64,000 bases of DNA from Spiroplasma endosymbiont of Labia minor (GTDB taxonomy: Bacteria > Bacillota_I > Bacilli_A > Mycoplasmatales > Mycoplasmataceae): contig NZ_OZ026465.1 of assembly GCF_964019845.1 (NCBI RefSeq), positions 744,001 to 808,000 of the forward strand. The letters run 5' to 3'. The position numbers and the translations under genes were made by a program. Every line of letters begins with the position of its first letter. Positions within the stretch are counted from its first letter, which is position 1. The notes below the pieces were generated by a model that saw only the letters and a list, made by a program, of their open reading frames with translations, was not told the DNA's origin and searched no databases. Shown in pieces: positions 10,321 through 22,873 of this stretch.

Positions 10321-12087
10321 CTAAATCAAAAATCCTGGGCTACTTAATATTTTACCAAAATGTAACAAAAATGCTGCCGCATCTGCCAAATTAATTAAAT
10401 CTTCGTTGTACGCTAAACTAATATTTGCGAATATTCTATCTGTCATTTTACCATCTATGATTATTGTTCTTTTATTTTTTACACCAATACCAATATGGGC
10501 AACTTGATCGCTAATTAAATTTATTTTTCCAAAATTAATTCCTAAAACATTAAAATCTGTTAACGAAATAGATCCACCATTCAAAATAAAATTTCTATTG
10601 TTATCTATAATTCTTTTCGCATCATTAATTTTTTGATTAATTTTTTTTGCCAAATTTTGAGTACCTAATAATTCAGCTTTTTCAATTAAGACATAGTGAA
10701 TTGATGCACCAATCAAAACTGAACAATTAACATTAATGTTTCCATTATTTATCATTTTTTCTTTAGGGTTGTCAAAAGTAGAATTAAAAGTTGAATATTT
10801 GTTCAAAGCTTTTGTCAAAGCTAAAATATAAAAAGTTTCAATTGGTAGATTTGTCTTATTATTTGCGTATGCCTCATTCATTACTCCATACAATGTTTGC
10901 AAACTAGTTATATCAAATTCTGCTTCTATTTGATTTATTGATGAATTATTTTTAGAATTTGTTTTATCTATTTTAACTATTTTTGATTCGTTTTGAAGAC
11001 TTTCGGATTTATTTTTGTTATTGTTTATCGATTCATTTATAATTTTAGAATTCTTTGAGTTTATATCTTGTTTATTTTCATTATTCAATTTTTGATTTAA
11101 ATGTTTATTTGTCACATTAATAACGTTGTAATTTCTTTTTAATTCTTTAATCATATTTTTTAAATCATTTATTTCATTTTTTAATTCTAAAACAATTTGG
11201 TCATTATTTTCGGGTTCTTTAACTTGTAAATTTGACTGAAAATTTTTCACCAAATCAAGAGTTTGTTTAAATTCACTTTTTAAAAGTTCATAGTTATTAT
11301 TTGATTCTTCAATTTCAGAATTCAAAACTATAGAGTTTTCGACATTATTTTGCATTTGACTATTATTTTCATTAGTTATATTTGCATAATTTAAATCATT
11401 TTCATTTTCATTTTTATTTGAAAATGATTCGGGCACTGATAAATTTTGCTCATTATCTATATTTTCTATTTCTTTTTCGTTAGTTATTATTGGTTTTAAT
11501 ATATCAGCAATTTCCGAAAAACCAATATCATTATTTATAGATTCTTGAAATGTAATCTGCTCTCTTAAATCATTTTCTACCGAATCATTATTATTTGTAT
11601 TCTTGTTTTTAATACCTTCACTATTTTCATGTTGATAATTTTTTGAAGATAATTTTTCATTTAAATCCTTTATAACATTATTTTCAATAATACTTGAATT
11701 TTCATTTATTACATTTTTTTCATTATTATTATTTTTATTTGATGGTTTAGTTCTAAATATTGTATTATCTGTTCCATACTTTAAATCATCACCTAAAGTT
11801 TCCATGAAGAATTCATCAAAAATAGTTTCTGTTTCAAAATTAGATAAATAATCTTGTCGCACATTAATATTAAAAATTCTACTATTATAATTAATAACCA
11901 TACCAGGTTCTATTGAAATATCCTCTATAATACCGGGTTTTTCTGCTATTATATTGTATGTTTTAAATTGTGTAGAAATCATAGCTAATGATTGATCTGC
12001 TGCAACTTTTTGACCGTGGTTCACAAAAACTTTCTCAACAACACCTTTAACATAATCATCATTTTTAAATTTAATATGTTCTAACAT
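10321..12087 (-). CDS. Degenerate E2 acyltransferase-like protein with lipoyl-like domain
   Basis: A 588-aa protein. Residues 1-75 resemble a biotinyl/lipoyl domain (G-VVEKVFVNHGQKV..., ending EPGMVI), but the usual DKA acceptor turn reads TQFK at 39-42, with the Lys displaced by one position. Residues about 85-385 are a low-complexity Asn/Glu/Ser linker with a predicted coiled coil near 270-320. Residues about 390-588 match the catalytic domain of 2-oxoacid dehydrogenase E2 (GGSISLTDFNVLG and the hydrophobic C-terminus), but the HRxxDG catalytic motif is replaced by EDLINL around residues 562-567. It is therefore probably not an active acetyltransferase. Ribosome site AAGGGGGC. A structural or regulatory E2 relative is an inference. 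Confidence 0.65.
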   Translation of the reverse strand: MLEHIKFKNDDYVKGVVEKVFVNHGQKVAADQSLAMISTQFKTYNIIAEKPGIIEDISIEPGMVINYNSRIFNINVRQDYLSNFETETIFDEFFMETLGDDLKYGTDNTIFRTKPSNKNNNNEKNVINENSSIIENNVIKDLNEKLSSKNYQHENSEGIKNKNTNNNDSVENDLREQITFQESINNDIGFSEIADILKPIITNEKEIENIDNEQNLSVPESFSNKNENENDLNYANITNENNSQMQNNVENSIVLNSEIEESNNNYELLKSEFKQTLDLVKNFQSNLQVKEPENNDQIVLELKNEINDLKNMIKELKRNYNVINVTNKHLNQKLNNENKQDINSKNSKIINESINNNKNKSESLQNESKIVKIDKTNSKNNSSINQIEAEFDITSLQTLYGVMNEAYANNKTNLPIETFYILALTKALNKYSTFNSTFDNPKEKMINNGNINVNCSVLIGASIHYVLIEKAELLGTQNLAKKINQKINDAKRIIDNNRNFILNGGSISLTDFNVLGINFGKINLISDQVAHIGIGVKNKRTIIIDGKMTDRIFANISLAYNEDLINLADAAAFLLHFGKILSSPGFLI

Positions 12088-12258
12088 TATAATGCCCCCT
12101 TGAAATATTTATTTGTATTAACACAGAATAATTATACACAAAAACAATGTATATATGAAATACGTAAATGCTTTTTATATCAAATAGTTCTTATAAAAAT
12201 AATTAGATAGAAAGACTTTTTTGTAATAAACTTATTTATATAAATATAAGAGGTACAT

Positions 12259-12987
12259 ATGAAAATTTTCATCGATATAGGTAATTCAACAGTAGATATC
12301 AGATTTTATGCAAAAAATAAATTTGAACCTTTACTCAGATTTGCAACAAATGATTATTTTTTTTCTGTAAATGTTTTATACAATAAACTTAAATCATTAA
12401 ATATTGAAGAAATAATTTATTCTAGTGTTGTACCAAATTGAGATATTAAATTAATAGACTTAAAAAATGAATTAAAATGTAATTTAATTAACATAAAAAA
12501 TTTAAATTTAGACATTGGATCTGAATTGAAAAATAGTTATAAAGAAATTGGCGCAGATTTTGTTGCTAATTTATTTGCCATAAAGAAAATAAAACCAAAT
12601 AAAGTTGTCTTGTTAATTTCTCTAGGAACAGCAACAACTTTAATGTTAATTAATAACTCTAAAATTATATCTATAATTATTGCACCCGGAGTTGAAATAT
12701 CACTAAAATCATTACTTGCAAATACTTCTTTGCCAAGTGACTTTAACATAAAGTATGAATCCAATTTATACAATTTAACTACCAAAAAAGCTGTTTCTAC
12801 TGGGATTATCAATGGACATTGAAATATGTTGGAGTCTTTTGTAAATTTATTTAAGAAAGATTTTGAAGATTTAATAGTGGTGTGTACTGGAGGAAATTGA
12901 TGAAGATTTAATGAATTGCTAAAAAATGCAAATTATGAATTAATTGAAGATTTAATATTTATTGGTTTAAAATACATTACCAAATAA
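12259..12987 (+). CDS. coaX: Type III pantothenate kinase
   Basis: A 242-aa ASKHA-fold kinase with the phosphate-binding DIGNST near residue 6, the adenosine-site 'SLGTATT', and a CTGGN turn near the C-terminus. It catalyses ATP-dependent phosphorylation of pantothenate, the first step to coenzyme A. The Trp-Trp near the end are UGA codons. The start at 12259 follows AGAGGT. Monocistronic, divergent from the E2-like gene, and closed by a strong terminator. Confidence 0.85.
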
Positions 12988-13020
12988 AAAATGATTTTTG
13001 TAAATCAAAAATCATTTTTT
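12986..13020 (+). terminator. Terminator after coaX
   Basis: A 15-bp stem (AAAAAATGATTTTTG arm) with loop TAAAT and a T-run overlaps the coaX stop codon. It may also serve the convergent membrane-protein gene, whose stop is at 13029. Confidence 0.85.
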
Positions 13021-13028
13021 ATTTGTCA

Positions 13029-14408
13029 CTAATCTTTTTTAATTTCTTTTAATTCCATTTCAATAGCTTGTATTTGTTTGGCTTGTTTTTTGTTTTTTGA
13101 TTTTGGAGTCATAGTAAATAAATTAGAAATTAATGGTTCCGTAATTCACAATACAACTCAATAACCTATTAAAACAAATATTGAAATACTAATTAAATAA
13201 GCAATCGTGTCTTGCAATGGGCCATCAGAGCTAATTGCAGCTCCAAAGAATCTTGAACCTGCAGTTAAAATTCACATTATCATCGGAATAATAATACCTT
13301 CAAATAAAATTCCTTTTTGCATTGTTCCATTTTTTCATGCATCCATTAATGTTGAAATAACATATAATATTAAACATGAAGATAAAACTACATATAGAAT
13401 TGAAAATAGAAAAATAAAGAATGTTGATTGCAATCCTGAACCTTCATTTTGACCAGTAATTGATGGAATTAAAGCATAACCAAAAACTATATTTAAAGCT
13501 AAAATGAATAATAAGAAGTAATAAATAATTGCTGGAATTATAAGATTTCGTTTTTTAAATTCGGAATGTTTTTTTGCAAATATTGAAACTGCATGAAATA
13601 CAATCGCAACTATAAAAAACATTGAAATAATAACTATTGGAGCAATTTTACCATAATCTCATTCTGGTATTTCTGCAGCAATAATTGGAAGAAAAATTGC
13701 ACAAGCAATAGCTGTAATAAAAAGTGAAATAATTTCATAAACATAAAATTTAAACATTTCAAGTGAAAATATTTTTCAACCAATTTGTCTTTGAGTTAAA
13801 GCGTTATTTTCAAATTTTCAATAATAATTAATTGCATATTTTGAACCAAATGAAACATAGTCATATCCTCTTTTTATATCAAATAAGAATTCGTTTGTTT
13901 CTCCACGAATGAATTTTTTCTCTTTTTCGAACATTTCTTTTATTGAACTTAATACATACTCACCAGCTTGATAATACATTTCTATGCTTTTATCAACTAA
14001 TATTTTATCTGTAACATCTTGTATATAATTATTTGCAAATGTAGGCTTAAAAGTTAAACCTTGAAAAACTGGCAACATTGATTTTGCAGATTTTGAATCA
14101 CCAGCTTTTACAAAACCATTAAATTTTGTAAAAAAATCTATTGCTGATTCATAATTAAATAAAATATTGTCTCTTCTTGCAGCTCGATATCTTCTTATAC
14201 CAATATATGTTCCAAAGAAAATTGATTTAACTGTTGGAACAATCATTGCAAATAAAGAAACCAATAAAATAGTTTTAAATGGGTCTAAAATTGAATATCA
14301 AACTTCAGTGGAATGTGCGGCCGCCTCTTGACCTAATCAAGCAGAATAACCGAAATATAATACTACTATAAACATCAATGTAACAAGGTTTTTAGTAATC
14401 TTTCTCAT
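13029..14408 (-). CDS. Polytopic membrane protein, unknown function
   Basis: A 459-aa protein, not recognised. The N-terminus has two hydrophobic segments (about 5-22 and 45-70), then a charged soluble stretch (about 75-205), followed by several more membrane segments up to about residue 425 and a short Lys/Glu-rich C-terminal tail. No transporter signature is visible. It lies 35 nt downstream of leuS on the same strand and probably shares its transcript. In frame only with UGA=Trp. Confidence 0.75.
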
Positions 14409-14443
14409 TATAATAATCCTCTAAATACTTTCTCAAAATATTT

Positions 14444-16858
14444 TTATTGAACAACGAAATTAACTATTTTGTCTATAACAACTATTTCTTTTAAAATAGT
14501 TTTTCCTTTTAAATTTAAAATAATATTTGGTTGTTCTTTAGAAAGTCTTAACAATTCATCTTTTGGAGTAGTCTTATCAACATCTATCGTTGCTTTCAAT
14601 TTACCGTTTATTTGAATAGCAATTGTAACAGATTTTTTTATTATTTTTGAAGCATCAAAACTAGGTCATTTTGCTAATGCAACAGAAGTTTTATGTCCTA
14701 AAATTGAATATAATTCTTCAGCTAAATGTGGTGCAAAGCAAGATAACATAATAATAAATCCTTCTACATATTTTTTATACATTTGTTCATGTTTATTTGC
14801 AATATTAATAAAAGTCATTAATTGTGAGATCGCTGTATTAAAATGCATCGTTTCTATCATAGTTGTTACTTTAGATACCATCTCATTGTACGCAAAATCT
14901 AAACTTTCGTCGTTTATATCAATCATTTTTTTGTTAGTAACAAATCGATAAACACGGTCAAGTCATTTACGTGAACCATCTAAACCATCATATGATCAAG
15001 GTAATGTTGCATCAATTGGACCCATAAACGCTTCATATAATCTTAATGTGTCTGCACCATGTGATGCAACAATGTCATCTGGGTTAATTACATTTCCTCT
15101 TGATTTTGACATTTTTTCACCGTTTGGGCCTAAAATCATTCCTTGATTTATTAATTTATAAAATGGCTCTGGAGTGGGTACTATTTTTAAATCAAATAAA
15201 ACTTGATGTCAAAATCTTGCATAAAGCAAGTGCAATACAGCATGTTCTTGACCACCGATATATAAATCTACTGGTAGTCATTTTTTAAACAATTTCATTG
15301 CTTCATCAGATTTAATATCTATAAATTCATTTGGTTTAACAGCTAATATATATGCTAAGTAATATCAACAAGAACCAGCTCATTGAGGCATAGTATTAGT
15401 TTCTCTTTTTGCTGATAGATTGTTGTATGTTGTGTTTACTCAATCACTTACATTTGCTAATGGCGATTCTCCAGTTCCAGATGGCTTAATATAATCTGTT
15501 TGTGGCAATTGCAACGGTAATTCTGATTCAGGAATTAAAGCTATTGATCCATCTTCTAAAAATAATACTGGAAATGGTTCTCCGTAAAATCTTTGTCTTG
15601 AAAATAATCAATCTCTTAATTTATAATTCGTTTTTCAATTACCTTTATTGTTTGCAATTAATCAATTTGCAATAACTTCGATAGCTTTTTCACGTTCTAA
15701 ACCATTTACTAATTCGGAATTTATGTGAATAGATTCACCAATAAATGGTTTATCATTTGTTTTAGCAGCTAAAACAAATTTCTTTGGTAAATTATATTTT
15801 GTTGCAAATTCTCAGTCTCTTTCATCATGAGCAGGAACAGCCATAACTGCTCCAGAACCATAATCTTTTAAGACATAATCTGCAATATATATAGGTATTT
15901 CTTCTTTTGTAATTGGATTAATGGCATAACGTCCTGTAAATGAACCGGTTTTTATTTTTTTTGTATCTTGTCTTTCCAAATCCGTTTTTGTTTTGGTTTC
16001 TTCAATATAACTTAAAATATTATTTTTAAATTCATCTTCAATAATTTTTAAAACATCTGGATGCTCTGGTGCAAGTACAATATATGTTGCACCATAAATT
16101 GTATCTGCTCTTGTTGTAAAAACATTTAATTTATTATTATTATTTTTTATATCAAACATAATTTCAACGCCAATTGACTTACCAATTCAATTTCTTTGCA
16201 ATTCCTTTAAAGAATTTGGTCAATCTAAATTTTCTAAACCATCCAACAGTCTATCTGCATATTTAGTTATTTTTAAAATTCATTGGCGCATTGGTTTTTT
16301 TACAACGGGAAACAAACCAATTTCAGATAACATTTTACCATCAACAATAATTACTTCTTCATTTGCTAAAACTGTACCTAATTCTTCGCACCAATTTACA
16401 TCTACTTCTTTAATTTCTGCTAAATTATTCTTATATAATTGTTCAAAAATTCATTGAGTGATTTTATAATAATTTGGATGTGAAGTATTTATTTCTTTAT
16501 TATAATCAAAAGAAAAACCTAGATTTTTCAATTGTTTTCTAAAAATATCAATATTTTTAGCTGTAAATTCGCGCGGATCATTGCCTGTTTTTAATGCATA
16601 TTGTTCAGCTGGTAAGCCAAACGCATCTCATCCTATCGGATGTAAAACATCATATTCTTGCAGTCTTCGCATACGGGCAAAAATATCTGTTGCTGTATAA
16701 CCTTTCGGATGACCTACATGCAAACCTGACCCAGATGGATATGGAAACATATCTAGTATATAAGCTTTCTGATTATGACTATTAGTAGTTTTGAAAGTAT
16801 TGTTTTCCTCCCAAAATTGTTGTCATTTTTTTTCAATAGCCTTATGTGAAAATTCCAT
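14444..16858 (-). CDS. leuS: Leucyl-tRNA synthetase
   Basis: An 804-aa class I synthetase. The HIGH motif is HVGH at residues 47-50 and KMSKS is at about 582-586. The editing (CP1) domain is present, with the Thr-rich motif in '[15 protein letters not shown]' and 'AVPAHDERD'; this domain is missing in some mycoplasmas. It charges tRNA-Leu. An AGGAGG site lies just before ATG 16858. There is a TATAAT (16884-16889 on the opposite strand) and only a very short leader, so no T-box. Confidence 0.97.
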
Positions 16859-16951
16859 ACACCCTCCTAAAAACTCTATATATATTATACCCTAAAAATG
16901 CACATAAATATTACAGTACCCACATCAGAAAAAAATAATTATCAAGATATT

Positions 16952-18610
16952 TTAATTAGGCATTTTTTTAATTTCTTTTGTGTGCTCTTCTATTGTTAAA
17001 TTTCGAACTCATTTTTTTCTTGAATAAACTATAAATGCTCAAATAAATTTAATAATTTCAGAACTCATCAGAAGCATTTGAATATACACAATATCCATTT
17101 TGATTAAATTATTGACTTGTGCAAGTATCAAACCAGATAAAACAGGAATTTGAACAATTCACACAAATGCTGAATCCATTATCAATGCAGATCAAACAGC
17201 ACCACCAGTTCTAATTGTTGCATAACAACAATTTGTAACCATAATAAATGGATAAATAATCCCATAAATAAACATAAATCAAAAAGCTATTCTTTTAGCT
17301 TCTGGATTTGAATTTGAAAATAGCAAATTAGGAATAAAATACGAAATTCCTGCAAAAGTTCAACCAGCTATAATACCTGTAATTAAGCCTAATGTTAATA
17401 AATAATGTGCATTAGTTTTGGCGACATCCATCCTATTTGCGCCCAATTCATTTCCAACGAATATAGAAACACCAGCAGAAAAACCATGGTATAAAGGAAA
17501 AAATATTAACCCTTGCACAGTTGAGAACATTGCATTTGCCGTTAAAGATTCTACAGAATACATTGATCTCATTTTAACTTGCATTACCACTCCAACAGAA
17601 AATAAAATTTCATTCAATAATATTGGTAATGCTTTTGAAAAAATTTTTTTTGAAATATACCTAGAAACTAATCATGATTCTTTATGTGGCAAAAATTCAA
17701 ATCGCTTAATTAAACATAAAGAAATTACAAAAATTAATTGTAAAATTCTAGAAGAGTATGTAGCAATTGCACAACCCTCTACACCCAAGCCTTTAAAATT
17801 ACCTAAGAAATTTGGTGCTGTTAGAAAGACATTTAATATTCCATTTGTAATTAATGCAATAACAGACATTCAAAATGAAAAAAATGGTCGTTTAGTATCC
17901 CTTAGTGAAGTAATTAATGATTCATTAATGGCCAAAAAAATATATGATGAGGAAATTATTCGATAATAATCAGATCCTATATTTGTTGATATATTCGCAG
18001 CTTTTGATTGAATATATGCAAATCATTGTCTTATCTCATTTTCACTTGATGTAGATGACAAAATAAAATCTGGCTTTTCTATAATTTTATTATTTGTTGT
18101 AAATCCAATTAAAACTTCAGTTATGTTTGGTAAAGCTAGTAAAGCAAAAATACATCCAATTGTAATTGTAATATAAATTTTAATTGCCGTAACTTCTCTT
18201 AATTTTTCATATTTACCTGCGCCAAAATACTGTGCAGAATAAATTCCAGCTCCATAACAAAAACCAGACATTGACGCAAACATAATTGTATATATTTGGT
18301 TTGATGCTGATGTTCCATTAACAGATAATTGACCCGCATTATAGTTCATGGCATTTCCATAATAGCCACCAAGTCCTAGTTCAGATAATGTTGAATGTGA
18401 TATATTTAATCAACCAGAATTTTCAATCATATTATGCAATTCTGCTAATCCATCAACATCATTTACATAATTTACAAAAATATTATCTATTATATCTGTT
18501 GCCTGCATTATTATTTCTTGAAAAACTGCTCAAATGATAATTGGCAATGCAATTTTATATCAATTTTTTGATGCAAAAAAAATGTTTGGTTTTTTAACTT
18601 TTAAATCCAT
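16952..18610 (-). CDS. MATE-family multidrug/metabolite efflux protein
   Basis: A 552-aa protein with about 12 predicted membrane segments in two halves. The MATE pattern is visible: 'ADTAFI'-like N-half 'FVNYVND', 'YGAGIYSAQYFGAGK', and in the second half 'PLYHGFSAGVSIFVGNELGA'. The insert of about 50 residues after the first segment is longer than usual. It probably exports cationic compounds using a Na+ or H+ gradient. I chose ATG 18610 because AAAGG lies 7 nt upstream; ATG 18625 is in frame but lacks a ribosome site. A second MATE gene lies at 34531. Confidence 0.85.
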
Positions 18611-18702
18611 GTCATTGCCTTTCATTCATAATGCCCTAATCTTATAATAAATTATAAATTAATTAAAAAATATTTATATTAATTGATAAAATTTTCAAAA
18701 AT

Positions 18703-18738
18703 AAAAAACTTGTTAAAAGATAATTTAACAAGTTTTTT
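18703..18738 (-). terminator. Terminator of the fructose PTS gene
   Basis: A 15-bp perfect stem (AAAAAACTTGTTAAA arm), a 6-nt loop and a T run on the minus strand, 20 nt after the fruA stop. Confidence 0.85.
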
Positions 18739-18758
18739 ATTTTTATATAGATTCAATT

Positions 18759-20864
18759 TTAAGCTTTTGCAATTTTTGTTGTATTTCTTTTGAACATTGC
18801 TTTAAATTGATCTTTGGTAATTTTTTTACCACGATTATCACGAATTTCAACAAATATTCTAAATAAAACTACATGACATGCAGTACCAATTGCAATTGCA
18901 ATTAAATACCACAAAATACCAATATAATTTATATCTCATCCACCAGATGAAACTCCACCAAATATGGCAATAATAGGACCACCTCAGGCACCTACTCACC
19001 CAGATACATCAAATAAACCAGCGCACATACCAGCTATTCCAGAACAGATAATATTTGGTACAATAGCTGCTCATGTGTATTTTATAGCAAATGGTATTGC
19101 GCCTTCTGAGATGCCCATAAATCCCAAAATAACAGCATTAATACCTAATGGTTTGTCTTGTTCAAATTTATTTTTAAAAACCAATGTAGCAATTCCAGCA
19201 CCTAATGGTGCTATTGCAAATGCTGCAGCTGCAGCTCCCATTGCATGTCCTGCATCTTCATAAATTAATGCTGTTGCTGAAAATGAAGCAATTTTGTTTA
19301 TTGGTCCACCCATATCAATTCCAGCTATTAATCCAAGTAGCAGTCCGACTGCTGCCATACCTATTTTTGAATTTTCAATTCAATTAATTCCGTAATATAG
19401 ATATCCTATTGCTATCCCAAAAATATTACCTAATAAAAGCATGTAAACTAATCCTAAAAATAAAGTAACAAATAAAGGAATTATAATAATTGGCATAATG
19501 GGTTGAATATATTTATTTATTTTTCATTTTGTATTGATTCATTTCACTAAATATCCGGCAGAAAAGCCAAATAATAATGCTCCGAAAATTGATAAACCTT
19601 TCATTAAATTTTGATCATCTGGTCCAAAATGTGCAAATGGACCTCATGTCATTCACATTGTTGGATCATTTGCCATAAATGTACAAATAAATGCTGGTGC
19701 AATTGCGCTTCTTCCGGCAACAGAATATGCAATATATGCACCCATTATAGGCATCATGACTGTAAATCCAATACCTGCAAATTTATTTAATGTTCACATA
19801 AATCCAATACCAAAACCATGTAATGTTATTGGATCGCCAGCCCCGCTTGAAATTGCTTGAATATAATCCATTGTTTTTCAACTAAAACTACCAGAATAAT
19901 CTAATTGTTTTTCATTAAAAATTAATTTACCTAAACCAGTAACAACCGCAAAGGTAATACCCGCAAATACAATAAATGGAATCATATAAGATACTCCACT
20001 CATTATATGTTTGACAATATTTGAACCCGACTTAACATCAAATGCATTTACATCGCCATCTAATGATGCTAATATCTGTCCTTTTGCTAAAGCTTTTTGA
20101 AGAGCTCCTTTTGGATCTGCCATTACTTGTTTTGTTCCCAATTGGTAAATTTTTTTACCAACGAAGCGATCCTTTTCAATTACAATATCAGCTGCTAAAA
20201 TAACTACATTTGCTTCATCAATTTGTTTTTGTGTTAATTTAAATTCCTGACCTTTTTGTCCTTGTGTTTCTACATTAACCTCTCAATTCAATTCATTTCC
20301 TGCATTTATTAAACTGTCTCTTGCCATATATGTATGCGCAACTCCTGTTGCACATGCAGATACAGCGACAATTTTAATAGCGTTACTATTCATTGAAACA
20401 TTTGAAAAAATTTCTGTTTTTTCTTCTTTCATTGCATCAATTAATTTTTGTGGATCTTGCTCTTTTTTCAGAAAATCTCTAAATGATTTATCCAATAATT
20501 TACGAGATAAATTTGCTAATACATCTAAATATCCTTTATCAGATTCATTTTCTGGTATTAATAATGCAACAGCCACTTGAGTTTTATCACCATCCAATGA
20601 ATTTCATTCAATTGGTGCTTTAAAACGCGCAAATATTATTGCGGCTTTTTTTATTGCCGAAATTCTGGCATGTGGAATTGCAATTCCATCTTCAAATCCA
20701 GTTGTAGATTCATGTTCACGTGCTAGAAAACCATCTATTAATAACTTCTCATCGTTAATATAATTAAGTTTATTCGCTATTTTTGCAATTTTTTCAAAAG
20801 CTTCATATTGATTTTTAACATCAATGTCAATAAGTATTGCTTTTGAATTAAAATTTACTTCCAT
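18759..20864 (-). CDS. fruA: PTS fructose transporter, fused EIIA-EIIB-EIIC
   Basis: A 701-aa protein with domain order A-B-C. The phospho-His of EIIA is His65 in IPHAR; the phospho-Cys of EIIB is near residue 171 in SACATGVAHTYMA. The C domain (about 265-690) has about 8-9 hydrophobic segments with the fructose-family 'GGPINKIA' and 'GISEGAIPF' motifs. It imports fructose as fructose-1-phosphate. The usual neighbour fruK is not in the window. ATG 20864 follows GGAGG, with TATACT further upstream as probable -10. The closely related mannitol or 2-O-mannosyl-glycerate EII cannot be fully excluded. Confidence 0.9.
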
Positions 20865-20950
20865 TTTTTTATCCTCCCAGAAATAGTATACTTAATTTTT
20901 TAAAAAAATTCCAAAAATAAGTATTTATTGGAAAATTAAAACTAGATGAG

Positions 20951-20977
20951 AAAATAAAAAAACAGCATATACTGCTG
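20951..20977 (-). terminator. Weak terminator after tRNA-Ile
   Basis: A short 5-bp stem (CAGCA/TGCTG) followed on the minus strand by a long T-rich run, 17 nt past the 3' end of the tRNA. Confidence 0.5.
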
Positions 20978-20993
20978 CTTTTAATAATAAAAA

Positions 20994-21070
<77 letters not shown>

Positions 21071-21104
21071 AAACCAATAATTACTATACATTATGAATAA
21101 TAAT

Positions 21105-21135
21105 ATTTCAATAGTTTTGAAAAAACTATTGAAAT
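21105..21135 (-). terminator. Hairpin, probable terminator of the helicase-LemA operon
   Basis: A 14-bp perfect inverted repeat (ATTTCAATAGTTTT arm) with a 3-nt loop lies about 78 nt after the stop of the last operon gene and just upstream of tRNA-Ile. The following tract is T/A-rich but has no pure T run, so efficiency is uncertain. Confidence 0.55.
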
Positions 21136-21212
21136 TAAATGTATTAATAATTGATTTTTATTAATTGTAAGATTTCAGGATAATATTAGAAATTAATTAT
21201 TTAATAATAAAT

Positions 21213-22208
21213 TTATGTTTCTATCTGATAAATATTAAATCAACGCTTATAATTTTTAAATGTTTGAAAATCACCCAAAATCTTATCACAAATTTCATCA
21301 AACATTTTATCTATTTTATTTGTAAAGTTAAGTACTGTAAAAATACCATTTGGTGCTTTTAGTGAATCAACAATGTATTCTGGAAATGAAAAAGTTAAGA
21401 AATTATTTTTTATAAATAATTTTGGAATGGGTCTTTTGCTTCCTTCATCTATTAAATCAGCCATAATTTTTGGTGTTAATAATTTACGTATTGCTATTTG
21501 ATCGTTTGCATTTACAAAGTACATTTTTTCAAAATCCATTGATTCTAATTCTGTATTATCTTTATGTTTAAAAATACCTAAAAATGGTTTTTTTAGGCTT
21601 TTGATTGTGGTCTCAATATTTAATGATTCGTTGAGTTCTATTGTTAAAAATGGGTATCTAGTAAAAGTAGTTCTTGTTATAGTACGTCCTTTTGAATCTA
21701 CGTATGTAGTTGTTACACAATTTGTAACAGAGCCAAGCGAATATTTAATTCCTCTTATTTCCATATTTATTATAATATCATTATAATTTTTTCCTACTGT
21801 TGGTAATAACGATAAAATAGGCACATCAAAATTTTTTGAAATTGATGTTACAATAATTTTATTATCACTTTCTTCTTCAAAAGCATTTTTATAAATATCA
21901 TTAACGTTAATTTCAGTCAAAATTTTTTTCTTTATTTTTTTTGTTTTTATGGTAATAGACGTCATAACTATAGCTGTAATTATGAATACAAAAAAAATAA
22001 CTAAACCAAGAATAACTCCTGCAATTCCCATAATTTGTGCAAATACTTCAAATGCCAAGGCTATAAAAATTATCGCAACAATAATATAAATAGTAATTTG
22101 TATATTTCATTGCTTTGAAAGTGATACAAAGTTTAATGATTTTTTAGAATATTTCGATAAAACATTATCTAATTGTAATTTAACTTCTTCTTTTCATTTT
22201 TTGTCCAT
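21213..22208 (-). CDS. Two-TM protein next to LemA (possibly DUF3137-like)
   Basis: A 331-aa protein. ATG 22208 begins MDKKWKEEV, followed by hydrophobic segments at about 38-58 and 60-82 and then a soluble domain of about 240 residues with an alternating beta pattern. A lemA-linked family of this shape (DUF3137) is common in mollicutes; I suggest that name from context and shape, not from a search. The gene starts 9 nt after lemA. A shorter TTG start at 22058 would cut the membrane segments and is unlikely. It is the last gene of the seven-gene run from 32525. Confidence 0.7.
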
Positions 22209-22217
22209 AAAATTTGC

Positions 22218-22829
22218 CTATGATAAATCAATTTTAACATCTTGTCTGTCTTGATCTGATGATTCAAAATATAAATAAGTGTGCATTTTTAGAGCTGATG
22301 CTGCAACGCTTGATGGCCAAGTTTTTATTGTTGAATTAAAACTACGTACAGATGAATTATAAAATCTTCTTGCAGCCGAAATATTATCTTCGCAATCTTT
22401 AATACCTTTTTGCAATTCAACAACAGTAGTATTTACCTTTAAATCTGGATAGTTTTCTAGTAATACATTAATTTTGCCAACTTGGTTTGAGATTGAATCA
22501 TTTAATTCTTCAAAATTATTTGCTTTTAAAGATGAACTTTTACTTCTTAATGCAACAATTGATTCTAATGTTGATTTTTCATAATTCATATATTGTTTAG
22601 TTGAATCAACTAATTTAGTCAACATATCTACTCTTTTTTTTAATTGCACATCTATACCTGATGCTGTTTCTTCTATTTTTTCTCTATTTCTTATTAAATT
22701 ATTTCTAGTTCCAATGTAAATGAAAATAGGAATTATCAATATAAATCAAAAATAAACAAAGAACTTTCCAAAAAAACTTGAATGTACGTTTTCTTCTATA
22801 TTTGTCGGGGTTGGATTAAATTCTGCCAT
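22218..22829 (-). CDS. lemA: LemA-family membrane protein
   Basis: A 203-aa protein. After a soluble tail of about 20 residues comes one membrane segment (FFVYFWFILIIPIFIYIG), then the four-helix LemA domain with the conserved start 'RNNLIRNREKIEETASGIDVQ' region and 'AARRFYNSSVRSFN..IKTWPSS' near the end (written here as separate parts). The outside-facing coiled domain is anchored to the membrane. Biochemical function is unknown in the family. Between the radical-SAM gene (44 nt upstream) and the two-TM gene (9 nt). Confidence 0.9.
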
Positions 22830-22873
22830 ATTTTTATATATCCTCTCAATAAAATAATTATATATATAAAATA

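Noticed and set aside
16859-16951. T-box riboswitch before leuS
   Set aside because: The -10 is only about 25 nt before the start, leaving no room, and no T-box sequence is present.
17418-17966. Plus-strand open frame (182 aa) opposite the first MATE gene
   Set aside because: Antisense shadow; the minus-strand frame has clear MATE motifs.
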